Assembly (NCBI GenBank): GCA_029261905.1
Contig: JAJDAM010000227.1
Location: 1 to 8,370, forward strand
Direction of reading: 5' to 3'
Origin: Deltaproteobacteria bacterium
GTDB taxonomy: Bacteria > Myxococcota_A > UBA9160 > SMWR01
DNA length: 8,370 nucleotides
Below are positions 7,273 to 8,370 of the stretch, in pieces. The position numbers and the translations under genes were made by a program. The first letter of the stretch is position 1. Every line of letters begins with the position of its first letter. The notes beneath the pieces were generated by a model. The model made no database searches. It was given only the letters and a program-made list of their open reading frames with translations, and had not been told where the DNA came from.

Positions 7273-7894
7273 CTTCGATCCTCTCGGCTTTCTGGAACAC
7301 ATGGTACAACCTGCGCTCGATTGCCCGAATGTCGCTGCCGTGCTGCCGGAGGAGTGCAAGCACATCGGGCGCGCTGACCGTGGGGACCGGCCCCGGTCCG
7401 CGTCGCGCCCAGGCGATTCGGCGTTCCAGAATGCGCGAGAGCTTGGCGGGATCGAGTTCGTTCGCGGGGTGCACGGTGACGACCTCGAGTCCGGCTGCGA
7501 CGAGGGCTCCTGTGTGATCCCGATGGCTACCGATCACGAACGAGCTGTCGCGCCGAAACAGCCGCGCGAGTCGACGCCTCCCGACTCGCTGCGCTTCATC
7601 GAGAAACAGCGGCGCGCCGCGCGGAATCCTGGGGCGCTCGCCCTCTCCCACATACACAAACGGTGAATCGGGGAAATGTCGGTGCAACGACAGCAGATGC
7701 GTGGACTTGCCTCGACCGGCCTCTCCGATGAACTGCAGCGCAAAGCCCGGCTCTCGGAGTCTCCGGACCCACTTCACCCGTGCACCCGCATCGACGATCG
7801 CAAGCCCGCCACGCTCACTGCGTTCGGGTTCGCCGAACGGGTTGCGACGCAGGTTCAAGTGCGAGAACGCCAGCCCGGCCCTCCTCTGTATCAT
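7259..7894 (-). CDS. Small AAA/ExeA-like P-loop ATPase
   Basis: A protein of 211 residues from ATG at 7894-7892. AAAGGAG (7909-7903) lies eight bases upstream, so this start is well supported although the frame is open upstream to 8071. The N-terminus FSHLNLRRNPFGEPE (10-24) resembles the 'LRxNPF' opening of ExeA/GspA-type AAA ATPases. Walker A is GEAGRGKST (57-65), Walker B PLFLDEAQR (95-103), a sensor-1-like strand SSFVIGSH lies at 117-124, and a sensor-2-like GSDIRAIERRLY at 186-197. It is shorter than ExeA and lacks any C-terminal membrane or peptidoglycan-binding part, so the sense of being a bare motor is strong. TniB/MuB-type transposition ATPases share the fold, but no transposase is present. 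It is probably the first gene of the unit with the arrestin-like membrane protein. Its target is unknown. Confidence 0.8.
   Translation of the reverse strand: MIQRRAGLAFSHLNLRRNPFGEPERSERGGLAIVDAGARVKWVRRLREPGFALQFIGEAGRGKSTHLLSLHRHFPDSPFVYVGEGERPRIPRGAPLFLDEAQRVGRRRLARLFRRDSSFVIGSHRDHTGALVAAGLEVVTVHPANELDPAKLSRILERRIAWARRGPGPVPTVSAPDVLALLRQHGSDIRAIERRLYHVFQKAERIEDVAL
7279..7285 (-). promoter_or_regulatory. Shine-Dalgarno site for the arrestin-like gene, inside the ATPase gene
   Basis: GAGAGGA on the minus strand lies six bases before ATG 7272-7270. It fixes that start rather than the ATG at 7365, and lies within the last codons of the ATPase, as expected for translational coupling. Confidence 0.6.
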
Positions 7895-8053
7895 CCTCAG
7901 TGCTCCTTTGAGGAAATCAGATCGCCCAGTTCCGCCAGAATCTCCGAGTGCTCGGCGCCTCGAGACATGGTACAAGACCGTGATGGAGCCGGATCTGCGA
8001 CATGCGCAGGAAATGCGAACATCGAACGAAAACCTGCCGAAGCGGAGTAGCTC
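7895..8053. promoter_or_regulatory. Divergent intergenic region between the ATPase and monooxygenase genes
   Basis: This 159-base gap separates two divergent units and should contain both promoters. The ribosome sites are clear: AAAGGAG on the minus strand at 7909-7903 and GGAG on the plus strand at 8044-8047. I see no convincing -35/-10 pair and no strong operator-like palindrome. A 23-codon ORF occupies half of it on the minus strand (see next entry). Confidence 0.4.
7897..7968 (-). CDS. Possible 23-residue leader ORF ahead of the ATPase gene
   Basis: An ORF beginning MSRGAEHSEILAELGD and ending SSKEH would form one short amphipathic helix. Its TGA (7899-7897) is followed by GG and then the ATPase ATG, an arrangement suited to translational coupling, and the ATPase ribosome site lies within its last codons. 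It has no ribosome site of its own, so it may be a chance frame. Confidence 0.15.
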   Translation of the reverse strand: MSRGAEHSEILAELGDLISSKEH

Positions 8054-8370
8054 ATGACACCCCCTCCCCAATCACTCGACGCGCTGATCATCGGAGCCGG
8101 ATTCTCCGGCCTGTATGCGATGCATCGTTTTCGCGGCCAGGGCCTGCGTGCACGCGTGCTCGAAGCAGCGAGCGACGTCGGCGGCACCTGGTATTGGAAC
8201 CGGTATCCGGGAGCCCGCTGCGACGTGCCGAGTGTGGAGTACTCGTACAGCTTCTCTAAGGAACTCGAGCAGGATTGGGACTGGTCGGAGGTAATGGCGG
8301 GGCAGCCCGAGATCCTGCGCTATGCGAATCACGTCGCCGACCGTTTCGACCTGCGCCGCGATATCCAGTT
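8054..8370 (+). CDS. Flavin-dependent (Baeyer-Villiger-type) monooxygenase, N-terminal part
   Basis: The first 105 residues of an FAD/NADPH monooxygenase that continues past the right edge; family members are usually about 480-600 residues long. The FAD-binding Rossmann motif is IIGAGFSGL (residues 12-20, GxGxxG), followed about 25 residues later by the flavin-contacting region GGTWYWNRYPGARCD, a hallmark of the cyclohexanone/phenylacetone monooxygenase group, then the conserved YSYSF stretch. Enzymes of this group insert oxygen next to a ketone to give an ester or lactone, or oxidise heteroatoms, in the cytoplasm. The BVMO fingerprint FxGxxxHTxxWP and the NADPH-binding site lie outside the window, so the exact subclass remains open. 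The start is ATG 8054 with GGAG six bases upstream. It is divergent from the ATPase/arrestin-like unit, perhaps sharing regulation. Confidence 0.88.
   Translation, partial: MTPPPQSLDALIIGAGFSGLYAMHRFRGQGLRARVLEAASDVGGTWYWNRYPGARCDVPSVEYSYSFSKELEQDWDWSEVMAGQPEILRYANHVADRFDLRRDIQ

Noticed and set aside
7299..7975. Repeated 11-mer ACATGGTACAA at 7299-7309 and 7965-7975
   Set aside because: Several 11-base matches are expected by chance in a window of this size; the two contexts differ and nothing else is repeated around them.
7895..8071. N-terminal extension of the ATPase to an ATG at 8071
   Set aside because: The extension overlaps the monooxygenase start and has no domain character, whereas ATG 7894 has an excellent AAAGGAG site.

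Overview
The window is GC-rich, gene-dense bacterial DNA with short intergenic gaps and clear Shine-Dalgarno sites. A Gram-negative environmental lineage is likely. An FG-GAP/ASPIC lipoprotein, a membrane-fused spermidine-synthase-like protein and a Baeyer-Villiger monooxygenase together would suit Myxococcota or related former Deltaproteobacteria, but this is inference from gene content only. I see no rRNA, tRNA, CRISPR array, insertion sequence or prophage signature.

Layout. (1) Positions 1-2522, minus strand: a candidate operon read right to left. It holds an FG-GAP-repeat lipoprotein (2522-942), an ORF carrying its ASPIC/UnbV C-terminal module (941-360), and a SAM-dependent methyltransferase that leaves the window at its left edge (328-1). 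The first two lie in the same frame and are separated by a single TGA directly followed by ATG. They are probably one ancestral gene of about 720 codons. (2) Positions 2523-2690: a divergent intergenic region. (3) Positions 2691-6212, plus strand: an alpha/beta hydrolase, then a large polytopic membrane protein fused to a spermidine-synthase-like domain. (4) Positions 6229-7894, minus strand: a tight two-gene unit of a small ExeA-like P-loop ATPase followed, with a 14-base overlap, by an arrestin-fold protein with a central membrane segment. It converges on the synthase-like gene with only 16 bases between stop codons. (5) Positions 7895-8053: a second divergent region. (6) Positions 8054-8370, plus strand: the N-terminal part of a flavin-dependent Baeyer-Villiger-type monooxygenase, cut by the right edge.

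The genes do not form one recognisable pathway. The two points most worth checking are the TGA inside the FG-GAP/ASPIC gene, which has a perfect hairpin just downstream at a spacing compatible with a bacterial SECIS, and the ATPase/arrestin-like membrane protein pair, which I do not recognise as a described system.
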